Assembly (NCBI GenBank): GCA_964449565.1
Contig: CAYUZB010000004.1
Coordinates: 1-64,000 of the forward strand
DNA from: Granulosicoccus sp964449565
Lineage (GTDB): Bacteria > Pseudomonadota > Gammaproteobacteria > Granulosicoccales > Granulosicoccaceae
DNA length: 64,000 nucleotides
Direction: 5' to 3'
Positions 16,075 through 25,111 of the stretch are shown one piece after another. The first letter of the stretch is position 1. Each line of letters begins with the position of its first letter. The notes under the pieces are model-generated. The model saw only the letters and a program-made list of their open reading frames with translations, ran no database searches and had not been told where the DNA came from. The translations under genes were made by a program, and so were the position numbers.

Positions 16075-17350
16075 TGCTTGACGCGCGTTCTTCATTGGAC
16101 TCATCGTTCTGATCGACTGCCGTTGCCTTGACCAGTTTGCCTATGGTCAAACCTTGTAACAAAATCGAAATCACCACGATCACATAGGTAACGGCGACGA
16201 TGACATCGCGCTCCACACCCGCCGGTATGGATAACGCAAGTGCTACCGAGATACCACCGCGCAAGCCTCCCCAAGTCAGTATCTTTACTGCATGTGGATG
16301 AAAATCGAAGTCGAGTTTGCGCAAAAGATTGATCGGGATGCCCACTGAGATCAAACGCGAGCCTAGTACGAAAGCTGCCATCAGGACTCCGGCAATCCAG
16401 ATTTGCACACTGAAGCTCAGGACCATCACTTCAAGACCGATGAGCAGGAACAGTACGGCATTCAAGATCTCGTCGATCAGTTCCCAAAACGTGTCGAGAT
16501 GTTGCTTGGTGGTATCGCTCATGGCATCGCGACGTCCATGGTTGCCGATCATCAATCCCGCCACCACCACGGCTATCGGTGCTGACAGGTGTAAACCGGC
16601 AGCCGCCGTGGCACCGCCGGATACCAGAGCCAGCGTCAGCAATATTTCAACCTGATAATTATCGACTCGCTTGAGCATCTGTAATACCAGGTATCCGCAA
16701 GCGAATCCGAACAGGGCGCCCCCGAATGCTTCCTGGGCAAAGAGAATGGCAATATTTTGTGCATCAAACGCCTCACCATGCACAGCCATGCCAAAAATCG
16801 CCAGAAATACCACGATCGCAACACCATCGTTGAATAGCGATTCGCCAGCGATCTTGATTTCCAGCGATTTACTGGCACCGGCGGTTTTAAGAATGCCCAT
16901 GACGGCAATGGGATCGGTTGGTGAGATCAGCGAACCGAATAACAAGCAATAGATATAGGGGATATTGAAACCAAACAGAGCAAACAAAAAGTACGCGCCA
17001 GTTGCGACGATAAAGGTACTGGTGATAACGCCGACGGAGGCCAGAAGACCGATGGTCCACTTGTGTTTCAGCAGACCATGCAGATCGATATGCATGGCGC
17101 CGGCAAATAGCAGGAAGCCGAGCATGCCATTGAGTAATGTTGCGTCGAATTCGATTTGCGAGACAATATTGCTGGCGGTCTCGACGCCACGCTCATAGCC
17201 GAGCATGCCCAGCAGGACGAGTACCAGTGAGAATACGAGGGAGATCACCATGATGCCTATCGTGGTAGGCAATTTCAGGGTGCGGTAATTGGCGTAGGCA
17301 AACAATGCCGACACGGTGAGCAGAATGCTGGTGATCGTCAGTAGCGACAT
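16067..17350 (-). CDS. CPA1-family Na+/H+ antiporter
   Basis: About 427 residues from ATG 17350, with some twelve membrane segments. GSLISPTDPIAVMGIL carries the TD pair, GESLFNDGVAIVVF the ion-binding ND motif, and TWGGLRGGISVALALSIP the conserved Arg segment, all marks of CPA1/NhaP exchangers that expel Na+ (or K+) for H+ at the inner membrane. The longer frame to 17440 adds 30 non-hydrophobic residues and overlaps the divergent metallopeptidase gene, so the inner ATG is chosen. Sodium expulsion fits a marine habitat. Confidence 0.92.
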   Translation of the reverse strand: MSLLTITSILLTVSALFAYANYRTLKLPTTIGIMVISLVFSLVLVLLGMLGYERGVETASNIVSQIEFDATLLNGMLGFLLFAGAMHIDLHGLLKHKWTIGLLASVGVITSTFIVATGAYFLFALFGFNIPYIYCLLFGSLISPTDPIAVMGILKTAGASKSLEIKIAGESLFNDGVAIVVFLAIFGMAVHGEAFDAQNIAILFAQEAFGGALFGFACGYLVLQMLKRVDNYQVEILLTLALVSGGATAAAGLHLSAPIAVVVAGLMIGNHGRRDAMSDTTKQHLDTFWELIDEILNAVLFLLIGLEVMVLSFSVQIWIAGVLMAAFVLGSRLISVGIPINLLRKLDFDFHPHAVKILTWGGLRGGISVALALSIPAGVERDVIVAVTYVIVVISILLQGLTIGKLVKATAVDQNDESNEERASSTN

Positions 17351-17419
17351 CTTGGGTATCTTGGACAAGTTCGATCTATAGTCTGACAGAGAATAGTCAA
17401 TAAAGAGGGCATATAAAGA

Positions 17420-18166
17420 GTGGGGGCAGCAGCGATACAACTGGCGCTCGATCTTGAGCCGACTCTTGACTACGAGCTGATCGTGTCAAAGCGCGCCAGG
17501 CGAGCGACACTGCGGGTGTCTCCGGGGCGTGGCCTGGTCGTCACCATTCCCCGCTGGTTTGCGCGACGCGATATCCCGGAATTTGTCGAATCGCATCGTG
17601 AATGGGCGTTGGCTGCCCTTGATGATTTGCATCAGCGAACCCCAGCCTGTTACCGCAGCTGGCCGCCACGCTGCCTGCAGTTGCAGGCAATGGAGCGTGA
17701 AATTACCGTGTCCTATAGGGAGCCGGGTTCTGAGCACCCTGCGGTATGCTGGAATAACGATACCCATCTCGAGCTCTGTGTAGCAAGTCATGACAAGGTG
17801 CAGGTGGCGAGTGCCATCGCCGCTGCCGTCAAGCCTCTCGCCCGGCAGTTTCTCGAGCCCCGTCTGCGTCATTTTGCCGATTTACACGATCTCCATTACC
17901 GGCGTCTGGTGATTCGCGGCCAGCGCTCGGTCTGGGGCAGCTATTCCTCCAGCGGTACTTTAAGTCTCAATTACAAGCTTGTTTTTCTACAGCCAGCGCT
18001 GGTTGATTACGTACTGCTGCATGAGCTGGCACATACGCGTCATCTCGATCATTCCAAGGGGTTCTGGTCGCTGCTACAAAGTTTTGACGACAATGCATTG
18101 GATCTGGATGCGCAATTGCGTGACGCCGAGACGGATGTGCCGCCTTGGCTGGAACTTGCCCGGTAG
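17420..18166 (+). CDS. YgjP-like zinc metallopeptidase (DUF45)
   Basis: 248 residues. The N-terminal ELIVSKRARRATLRVSPGRGLVVTIPR is the usual strand block, RGQRSVWGSYSSSGTLSLNYKLV precedes the active site, and VLLHELAHTRHLDHSKGFW gives HELxH plus the second His-Ser pair of this M48-related family. Proteins of this type often lie near type I restriction genes or stand alone; E. coli YgjP is the model, with no clear physiological substrate. GTG start at 17420 with AAAGAG just upstream. Confidence 0.9.
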   Translation: MGAAAIQLALDLEPTLDYELIVSKRARRATLRVSPGRGLVVTIPRWFARRDIPEFVESHREWALAALDDLHQRTPACYRSWPPRCLQLQAMEREITVSYREPGSEHPAVCWNNDTHLELCVASHDKVQVASAIAAAVKPLARQFLEPRLRHFADLHDLHYRRLVIRGQRSVWGSYSSSGTLSLNYKLVFLQPALVDYVLLHELAHTRHLDHSKGFWSLLQSFDDNALDLDAQLRDAETDVPPWLELAR

Positions 18167-18319
18167 CAACTTTTTCAGAAAAATCAGGTATTTCAACGCT
18201 GAAAATCCGGCTTTTCACCTGCAGGTATTCTGCTATTCTCTTTCCACGCTTGGATGTGTGAACATATTTTTCGCACACATGCAAGCACCTGTTAAATTCC
18301 GACTATTCATCGAGACATC

Positions 18320-19093
18320 GTGTCCCTGACTTCAGACGAATTGTTTGTGCGTAAATACGACAGCGTAGAGGTCTGGCAAGTAATACCGCTTATTCTGGCG
18401 GCGGCCATGCTGACGGTGGGCCTCGCGATGTATATGAGCGGCACCGAGAACCTCGTTGATGTCGTGCAGCCGGTCATCGTGGTTTTTGGTGGCACGCTGG
18501 CGGCTTTGCTGCTCACTTTCTCCACCAGCCAGATTGGCCAAGCCTTGCAAATTGCGCTGGTACGCGGTGTGCGCGGGGGTACTGCTCCTGAGGAGATGAT
18601 TCGCGCGATGATGAAAATATGCGATGTCAGTCGGCGCGAGGGTCTGTTGGGTGTGGCTGACATACGTTCCAACTCGGAAGAGGTGGAAGAGGTCTGTCAT
18701 CTTATTGGAGATGCCGCTACGGAATCCGCCATCCGATTCACCTTGGAGAGGCGACTCGCTGGTGAGCGCATGTATCACCAGATGACAGCCGACGTTTTTC
18801 TGTTCACCGCCCTGTACGCCGGATTGATTGGTGTGCTCGGGTCGGTCATTCATTTTGTCAGTCCAGGGGCTGGGGTAAATTTCTCGGGGGTTGTGCTGTT
18901 GCCTTTTATTTGCGGACTGAGTCTTGCCATTCTTATGGGCATTCTTCTGGGTCGCTTGCGTAGCGCGCACCACCGGGAACTGGTGACGGCGGAAATTGCT
19001 TACCGAGGGGCATCAATTATTCTGGAAGACAACAATGTTCAGCGACTGCGTGGACGTTTGCTATTGCTGGTACCGCCGGGACTACGCGGCTGA
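18320..19093 (+). CDS. MotA/ExbB-type proton-channel membrane protein
   Basis: 257 residues, GTG start. Four membrane segments in the MotA layout: about 20-40, 48-66, then a cytoplasmic loop of roughly 90 residues with charged helices (RRLAGERMYHQ), and 155-178 plus 182-207. The last pair, with GLIGVLGSVIHFV and GVVLLPFICGLSLAILMGI, resembles the pore helices of flagellar stators. No MotB/ExbD partner with a peptidoglycan-binding domain is adjacent. The next gene, 18 bases on, is a PilZ protein, which suggests c-di-GMP control of this channel. Confidence 0.75.
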   Translation: MSLTSDELFVRKYDSVEVWQVIPLILAAAMLTVGLAMYMSGTENLVDVVQPVIVVFGGTLAALLLTFSTSQIGQALQIALVRGVRGGTAPEEMIRAMMKICDVSRREGLLGVADIRSNSEEVEEVCHLIGDAATESAIRFTLERRLAGERMYHQMTADVFLFTALYAGLIGVLGSVIHFVSPGAGVNFSGVVLLPFICGLSLAILMGILLGRLRSAHHRELVTAEIAYRGASIILEDNNVQRLRGRLLLLVPPGLRG

Positions 19094-19111
19094 GGCCGAT
19101 GTTTTACCGCC

Positions 19112-19486
19112 ATGAATGATATAACCGTAGACGTCCATTCCACGAACCGCACGGCCTATCGTGTGGTACCTGATCCAGACGACCCTGTCATCTTGCAGCT
19201 CGATGGTCAGTTAAGTCGTGTACTTGAAATCAGTGCCACCGGGTTTTCTACGCCGCCTGACGTCGTACCACCGGGCAGGCGTTATCCGTTCAGTCTCGAT
19301 ATTCCGACTGCAGCGGCGCCGATCAATGGCTATGTTGATGTATTGCCTGAAAAGGGTGGCGAGCTGCAATGTCAGTTTGTTGATTTGTCAGCCGATGAGC
19401 TTGATGTACTACATCACTATGTGCTGGTCCGGCAGAAAGAGGCGATACGCGCCATTCGAGCTGGCAAACTCAATGGCGGCGTCTAA
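19112..19486 (+). CDS. PilZ-domain protein, likely c-di-GMP receptor
   Basis: 124 residues. NRTAYRV contains an RxxxR element and ISATGF, preceded by Glu, a variant of the D/N-x-S-x-x-G element; together with the beta-barrel strands (YPFSLDI, LQCQFVDLS) and the terminal helix VLVRQKEAIRAIRAG this is the single-domain PilZ layout. The Glu in place of Asp/Asn in the second motif is unusual. It follows the MotA-like gene by 18 bases and precedes zapE by 27, all on the + strand. Confidence 0.72.
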   Translation: MNDITVDVHSTNRTAYRVVPDPDDPVILQLDGQLSRVLEISATGFSTPPDVVPPGRRYPFSLDIPTAAAPINGYVDVLPEKGGELQCQFVDLSADELDVLHHYVLVRQKEAIRAIRAGKLNGGV

Positions 19487-19513
19487 GCGCTCGTTCAGTA
19501 TCGGCTACCTCTC

Positions 19514-20665
19514 ATGACTAGCGATAGTACTAGTCCCCTCGCTCGCTACGAAAGGGAAGTGTCCTCCGGCCAACTGCAGCCCGACGACGAACAACGTGCT
19601 GTCATGCAGCACCTTGATCAAATGGCGGCCGACCTGACCCACCGCCGCGCCTGGACCAAGCCTTCGAGTTCCGTATTCGCTAGCTGGTTCAAGCCGACAT
19701 CCCCCGAAATTCATGGTGTTCCCGGCTTGTATCTCTGGGGCGGTGTGGGCCGTGGCAAGACACATCTTTGTGATCTGTTTTTTGACAGCCTGACGTTCAA
19801 GGACAAGACGCGGTTGCATTTTCATCGTTTCATGCAACGCATCCACGATGACCTCAGAACCTTGGAAGGGGTGGAGGATCCCCTGGAACAGATCGCCGAC
19901 AACTGGGCCATAAAAGCAAGATTATTATTGCTTGACGAAATTCATGTCAATGACATAACCGATGCCATGCTGCTAGGTGGTTTGCTTACAGCTCTGTTCA
20001 AGCGTGGCATTACGCTGGTCACGACATCAAACGTACCACCCAACGGCCTGTATCGAGACGGCTTGCAGCGTGCGCGCTTTCTGCCGGCAATTGCGCAGAT
20101 CCAGAATCACACCACGGTGCGTGAAATGGTTGGCGATACTGATTTTCGAATGCGCCTGATGCAAACCGAACCCATATACCTGCTCAGTGAGTTCAGTGAT
20201 GGTCGCGCTAACGATGAAACTGCGCGGCAGATGCAGGATCATTTCAACCGCTTGCGTAGTGATGGTGCTTGTTCCAGTGATGTAATAACCATAAATGAGC
20301 GTTCAATACCGGTACGCGAGCGCGCCGGGGACGTCATCTGGTTTGATTACGAGACCTTGTGCAATACGCCGCGCTCAACCCAGGACTATATAGAGATAGC
20401 CAGCGAATTCCAGACCGTTCTGATCAGTGATATACCGCGACTTGGCGAATCCAATACCGACGAAGCGCGGCGGTTCGTCAATCTGATTGACGAATTCTAC
20501 GATAGACGGGTCAAACTGATCGTGTCTGCAGAAGCGCTACCGGATGATCTCTACAACGGTGAGCGACTGGCTTTTGAATTTGTGCGTGCAGCAAGCCGAT
20601 TGACAGAAATGCAGTCACGTGAGTACCTTGGGCTGGATCACGGAGTTGTGCCTGGGAAAACCTGA
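19514..20665 (+). CDS. zapE: Cell division AFG1-like ATPase ZapE
   Basis: 383 residues. Walker A GGVGRGKTHL and Walker B LLLLDEIHV are separated by FHRFMQRIHDDL; VTTSNVPPNGLYRDGLQRARFLPAI is the conserved sensor block of AFG1 proteins. ZapE acts at the constricting septum and destabilises FtsZ polymers in E. coli, mainly under anaerobic or heat stress. The start ATG 19514 lies inside the same + strand run as the MotA-like/PilZ pair. Length and motif spacing are normal. Confidence 0.93.
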   Translation: MTSDSTSPLARYEREVSSGQLQPDDEQRAVMQHLDQMAADLTHRRAWTKPSSSVFASWFKPTSPEIHGVPGLYLWGGVGRGKTHLCDLFFDSLTFKDKTRLHFHRFMQRIHDDLRTLEGVEDPLEQIADNWAIKARLLLLDEIHVNDITDAMLLGGLLTALFKRGITLVTTSNVPPNGLYRDGLQRARFLPAIAQIQNHTTVREMVGDTDFRMRLMQTEPIYLLSEFSDGRANDETARQMQDHFNRLRSDGACSSDVITINERSIPVRERAGDVIWFDYETLCNTPRSTQDYIEIASEFQTVLISDIPRLGESNTDEARRFVNLIDEFYDRRVKLIVSAEALPDDLYNGERLAFEFVRAASRLTEMQSREYLGLDHGVVPGKT

Positions 20666-20712
20666 GCGCGACCGTTTATAATTTAGAACAATTCAACCGA
20701 AGGGGATCGTTC

Positions 20713-21912
20713 ATGTTGGCTGCATCAAAGCAAGGAACGCGGTACCCATTCTCGTTCACGGGGCGTGGTGGCGAATATTTCAAGATCTGGATCGTCAACA
20801 TACTGCTGAGTATCATCACCCTCTATATTTATTCAGCCTGGGCCAAGGTGCGGACCAGACGTTATTTTGCTGGCAATACTGTCCTTGATAATTCGAGCTT
20901 CGACTATCACGCCACGGGCAAGCAAATTCTACTTGGGCGCATCATCGCGGTAGTGTTGTTGATCATCGTTACGGTAGGCGGCGTAATCGACCCGTTTGTA
21001 TCAATCGGTGGTTTTGTAATTCTTGCGCTACTATTGCCCTGGGCAGTGTGGCGATCAATCAAGTTCAATATGCGCATGACCAGCTATCGAAATGTGCGTT
21101 TCGGTTTCGATGGCAAGCTTGGACCGATGTACATGTATCTGTTAGTCATGCCGTTGATCCCCTTGCTGGTGGCGGCAGTGGTTGCCGGTGGCTTGTATAT
21201 GTCTGGTATCGTCGCTGTACCTGAACTGGCCAGCATTGGTGCCGTTGGTGTGTTTGCCATGTATCTCATGTATCCCTGGGTACATAAACGCCTGGCCAAC
21301 TATATGCTGCGAAACTACCGCTACGGCACGGCCAAATTCAGTGGTGAGCTATCGACCGGACGTTTTTATGCGATCTATATCAAGGCGTTTTTTCTTTCTC
21401 TTTTGGTGTACTTCGCTGTGCTGTTGGTAGGCGCTGGCATAGCGTTTCTGTTGAGTTCGCTCGGCATACTGGGGCCAGATTTTTTTGAAAGCTATTTTCA
21501 GAACCCAGAGCAGTTCGGTCAAACTGGTTCTATATTAGGAATCTTAGCGGTAGTCTTTTTCTATTTGGTTATATTTTTTATTGGTACGCTGATTACCTCT
21601 TACTTTCGCTCTCGATTGCGTGAACATCTGTTTGACAACGGTATCCTGGACCAACGTGTTGATCCTGAATCCACAGTCACTGCTCGTGGTCTGTGGTGGA
21701 TATCGATCAGCAATATTCTGATTCTGGTTTTTACACTGGGCTTTGGTTACCCCTGGACCAAGGTTCGTATGGCACGTTACATCGCTGACAACACGGTGGT
21801 CCATGCGGAAGATTCGTTAGATAATTTCGTCAGCGATGAAAAGGATAAAGTCGGTGCACTGGCAGAAGAACTCGGTGATGCCTTCGATATGGACGTTGAC
21901 GTTGGTTTCTGA
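20713..21912 (+). CDS. YjgN/DUF898-family membrane protein
   Basis: 399 residues with six to eight membrane segments arranged as two similar halves. The family opening FSFTGRGGEYFKIWIVN and the repeated YSAWAKVRTRRYF / YPWTKVRMARYIADNT motif occur in each half. Function is unknown; E. coli YjgN is the model. An AGGGGAT ribosome site stands before ATG 20713. An M48 peptidase follows 24 bases later, a pairing I recall from other proteobacteria. Confidence 0.9.
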   Translation: MLAASKQGTRYPFSFTGRGGEYFKIWIVNILLSIITLYIYSAWAKVRTRRYFAGNTVLDNSSFDYHATGKQILLGRIIAVVLLIIVTVGGVIDPFVSIGGFVILALLLPWAVWRSIKFNMRMTSYRNVRFGFDGKLGPMYMYLLVMPLIPLLVAAVVAGGLYMSGIVAVPELASIGAVGVFAMYLMYPWVHKRLANYMLRNYRYGTAKFSGELSTGRFYAIYIKAFFLSLLVYFAVLLVGAGIAFLLSSLGILGPDFFESYFQNPEQFGQTGSILGILAVVFFYLVIFFIGTLITSYFRSRLREHLFDNGILDQRVDPESTVTARGLWWISISNILILVFTLGFGYPWTKVRMARYIADNTVVHAEDSLDNFVSDEKDKVGALAEELGDAFDMDVDVGF

Positions 21913-21936
21913 CGTAGCGGTCTTGGTATTGCAATC

Positions 21937-23016
21937 ATGATCAGCGGTTACTGGTTCGAGGCGAACAGCTCGACACGGCATGCAGCGAGAATCAATGTTC
22001 ATGATTCTCGCTACACACTTAGTGTTGACGAACAGGTCAGACTTCAGGGCGACATACATGACCTTGACGTCAGTGACCGAATGGGTTCGATGGCGCGACG
22101 TTTAACGTGGCCTGACGGTGCGGTTTTCGAGACCACCGACAATGATGCTGTAGATGAGTTTCTTCGGCATACTAACCATCGTGGTGCACGCACCTTGGTG
22201 CTACACCATTTTGAGCGCAGTTGGCGTTGGGTTGTAGTGGGTATTGTTGTGGCAATTGGTGTGGGCTTTGCCAGCATTCGCTGGGGGCTTCCGGCGGCGT
22301 CCGAACACATCGCCGATGCACTGCCTGTATCTGCCCATGAAACCGTCTCCGCGGGTACGATGGCAACGCTCGACAAGTTCGTATTAACCCCTACGAATCT
22401 GGTCGAGGAAAAACAGGCTGAAATCAGAGCGCGTTTCGACAAGCTGGCCAGTGCCGTACCCAGTAATGACTTCACGTTGACCTTGCATTTTCGCGATATG
22501 TCCGGTGTCCCGAATGCCTTGGCGTTACCCGGCGGCGATATTGTCGTCACCGACGCCCTCGTCAATCTGGTTCAACATCCGGATGAGCTTGATTCGGTCA
22601 TGCTGCATGAGATTGGCCATGTGCTTGAGCATCACGGTATGCAGCATGTGGTTCAAGCATCGGCACTATCGGTGGTCCTGGCCCTTGCATTGGGTGACGT
22701 AAGCGGTCTTGGTGAGGTCGCGGTGGGTGTTCCGGTTTTCCTGCTGCAGAGCAGCTACACAAGAAAGAGTGAAGCCGAAGCCGATGAGTTTGCGTTTAGT
22801 GAAATGGCTGAGCTTGGCAAGGATCCGAAGCACTTCGCAGACATTATCATTCGCCTTAGCGAATTTGGTGATCTAAGGAAGATCAGGAAGGAGACCGAGC
22901 GTGAGGATACGGACTCGGAATCCGAAGAATCCCTCGGTGATTACTTCGCCAGCCATCCAGATTCACGCAAACGCGCACAACGCGCGCTTGAGGTTTCCCG
23001 CGAACTCGGCTTCTGA
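21937..23016 (+). CDS. M48-family zinc metallopeptidase with membrane anchor
   Basis: 359 residues. An N-terminal cytoplasmic beta-rich part (1-95) is followed by one membrane segment (about 97-120, WWVVVGIVVAIGVGF region) and an M48 catalytic domain: NALALPGGDIVVTDALV, LHEIGHVLEHHG with the zinc His pair and Glu, and SEAEADEFAF with the third ligand. Unlike BepA-type periplasmic proteins it has no cleavable signal peptide. The C-terminus is rich in Glu/Asp/Ser, then ends SHPDSRKRAQRA. Probably acts together with the DUF898 protein before it. Confidence 0.88.
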   Translation: MISGYWFEANSSTRHAARINVHDSRYTLSVDEQVRLQGDIHDLDVSDRMGSMARRLTWPDGAVFETTDNDAVDEFLRHTNHRGARTLVLHHFERSWRWVVVGIVVAIGVGFASIRWGLPAASEHIADALPVSAHETVSAGTMATLDKFVLTPTNLVEEKQAEIRARFDKLASAVPSNDFTLTLHFRDMSGVPNALALPGGDIVVTDALVNLVQHPDELDSVMLHEIGHVLEHHGMQHVVQASALSVVLALALGDVSGLGEVAVGVPVFLLQSSYTRKSEAEADEFAFSEMAELGKDPKHFADIIIRLSEFGDLRKIRKETEREDTDSESEESLGDYFASHPDSRKRAQRALEVSRELGF

Positions 23017-23081
23017 GAGAGCCGAGTTCATGGGATGAGCCGAGCAATGGTTAGCTGGGCTTACTTAAGTCTTGCTTGCAC

Positions 23082-24929
23082 TTAACTGGCCTTGGCTTGA
23101 CGTGAATGACGCTTGCGGTCGGTCTCTGTCAGGTGCTTCTTTCTGACGCGGATGGATTCAGGTGTGACCTCTACCAGTTCGTCATCGTCGATAAATTCAA
23201 GCGCTTGCTCGAGACTGAAATCGATATGGGGTGTCAGTACGATGTTTTCATCAGTCCCTGCCGCGCGCACATTGGTCAGTTGTTTGCCTTTGAGGCAATT
23301 GACCGTCAAGTCGTTTTCTCGTGAATGAATACCAATGACCTGACCTTCATAGACCTGGGAGTTGGCACCGAGAATCAAACGACCTCGCTCCTGCAGATTC
23401 CACAAGGCAAATCCAAGCGCTTTACCTTGGCCGTTGGAGATAAGCACACCATTGCGGCGCTGACCAATATTGATGTTGACCTGCGGACCATAGTGGTCAA
23501 ACACGGTATAGATAAGTCCGGTGCCTGAGGTAGCGGTCAGGAACTCGGTGCGAAATCCGATCATGCCACGGGCAGGTGCGATGTAATCAAGTCTTACACG
23601 CCCTTTGCCATCGGGCACCATATCCTTGAGTTCGGCGCGACGTTCCCCCATCTTTTCCATGATGGCACCTTGATGCTGTTCTTCGACATCGATGGTGATT
23701 TGTTCATAGGGTTCTTCGATTTTACCGTTCTCATCCTGGCGGGTGATGACGACAGGCCGACCGACACCAAGCTCATAGCCTTCGCGACGCATGTTTTCGA
23801 TCAATACGGACAAGTGCAGTTCACCGCGTCCTGAAACCTTGAACGTTTCAGATTGTTCTGTGCGCTCGACGCGCAAGGCGACGTTATGCAGTAGTTCGGT
23901 CTGCAAGCGGTCCCAGATATTGCGACTGGTGACGTATTTGCCTTCCTTACCGGCAAACGGCGAACTGTTTGGTTGAAACATCATGCTGATAGTGGGTTCA
24001 TCGACGGTTAATGCTGGCATCGGTTCGACACAGGCAGGATCGCAGAGCGTGTCCGAGATGTTCAGCTTGTCGACTCCGGTTATCGCGACAATATCGCCGG
24101 CTTCTGCCAGTTCGGTTTCGATACGCTCGAGACCGTGAAAGCCTAGTACTTGCAATACCTTTGCATTGCGTTCGCTGCCATCACTACTGGCTACACGCAC
24201 TTGGGTATTGGGACGCAGTTGTCCGCGCTGGATACGCGCTATACCGATGACACCGACATAGCTGTTGTAATCCAGCGAACTGATACGCATTTGCAGCGGG
24301 CCATCAGCGTCCACTGTTGGGACGGGAACTTCTTTGACAATCGTTTCGAACAAGGGAGTCATATCGCCGTCGGTGACATCCGGTTCCAATCCCGCATAGC
24401 CATTGACAGCAGAAGCGTAAACCACCGGGAAGTCGAGCTGCTCGTCGGTTGCACCTAGGTTGTCAAACAGCTCGAAGGTTTGATCAAGTGCCCAGTCTGG
24501 ACGTGCGCCTTCGCGGTCTATCTTGTTGATGACGACAATGGGGCGAAACCCCATTGCGAACGCCTTCTGCGTGACAAAGCGTGTTTGCGGCATGGGTCCT
24601 TCGGCAGCGTCAACCAGCAGCAGCACCGAATCCACCATACTGAGTACCCGTTCGACTTCGCCGCCAAAATCCGCGTGACCGGGTGTGTCGACGATGTTGA
24701 TGCGGAAGTCATTCCAGCGAATGGCGGTGTTCTTCGACAGGATGGTTATGCCACGCTCTTTTTCAATGGCGTTGGAATCCATCAGGCGTTCGGTCTGTTC
24801 CTTGCGCATGTCGAGCGTGCCGGACTGCTGAAGCAGCTTGTCGACAAGCGTGGTTTTGCCATGGTCAACATGGGCTATGATGGCGATGTTGCGGAGATTC
24901 TGGATCACGGTAGGGTCCTGAGCACGCAT
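23082..24929 (-). CDS. typA: Ribosome-associated GTPase TypA/BipA
   Basis: About 615 residues. G-domain motifs AHVDHGKTTL, DTPGHADFG and NKIDREGARP are followed by translation-factor domains and the BipA-specific C-terminus (GEDLYEGQ-like segment QVYEGQVIGIHSRENDLTVN). BipA binds the ribosome like EF-G and helps large-subunit maturation at low temperature and under stress. The open frame goes back to 25016, but the usual protein begins a few residues before the NLRNIAIIAHVDHG block, so ATG 24929 (or ATG 24941) is preferred. Confidence 0.95.
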   Translation of the reverse strand: MRAQDPTVIQNLRNIAIIAHVDHGKTTLVDKLLQQSGTLDMRKEQTERLMDSNAIEKERGITILSKNTAIRWNDFRINIVDTPGHADFGGEVERVLSMVDSVLLLVDAAEGPMPQTRFVTQKAFAMGFRPIVVINKIDREGARPDWALDQTFELFDNLGATDEQLDFPVVYASAVNGYAGLEPDVTDGDMTPLFETIVKEVPVPTVDADGPLQMRISSLDYNSYVGVIGIARIQRGQLRPNTQVRVASSDGSERNAKVLQVLGFHGLERIETELAEAGDIVAITGVDKLNISDTLCDPACVEPMPALTVDEPTISMMFQPNSSPFAGKEGKYVTSRNIWDRLQTELLHNVALRVERTEQSETFKVSGRGELHLSVLIENMRREGYELGVGRPVVITRQDENGKIEEPYEQITIDVEEQHQGAIMEKMGERRAELKDMVPDGKGRVRLDYIAPARGMIGFRTEFLTATSGTGLIYTVFDHYGPQVNINIGQRRNGVLISNGQGKALGFALWNLQERGRLILGANSQVYEGQVIGIHSRENDLTVNCLKGKQLTNVRAAGTDENIVLTPHIDFSLEQALEFIDDDELVEVTPESIRVRKKHLTETDRKRHSRQAKAS

Positions 24930-25111
24930 CGACCAGCCCATAAGTTTCCGGGTGATCGGCGAGTGCGGTGAGCTTGGTAGCAGCGGGTGGCTGGTACCGG
25001 TTCGAAGGTAACGCACCAGTATAGCGGACAGTGCCCGCTATCGGGGGTGATTAGTGCAGGAATCAGGCCGCGGCATGAGTGTTATCTGCGGGAATCAGCG
25101 GAAAAACCAAG

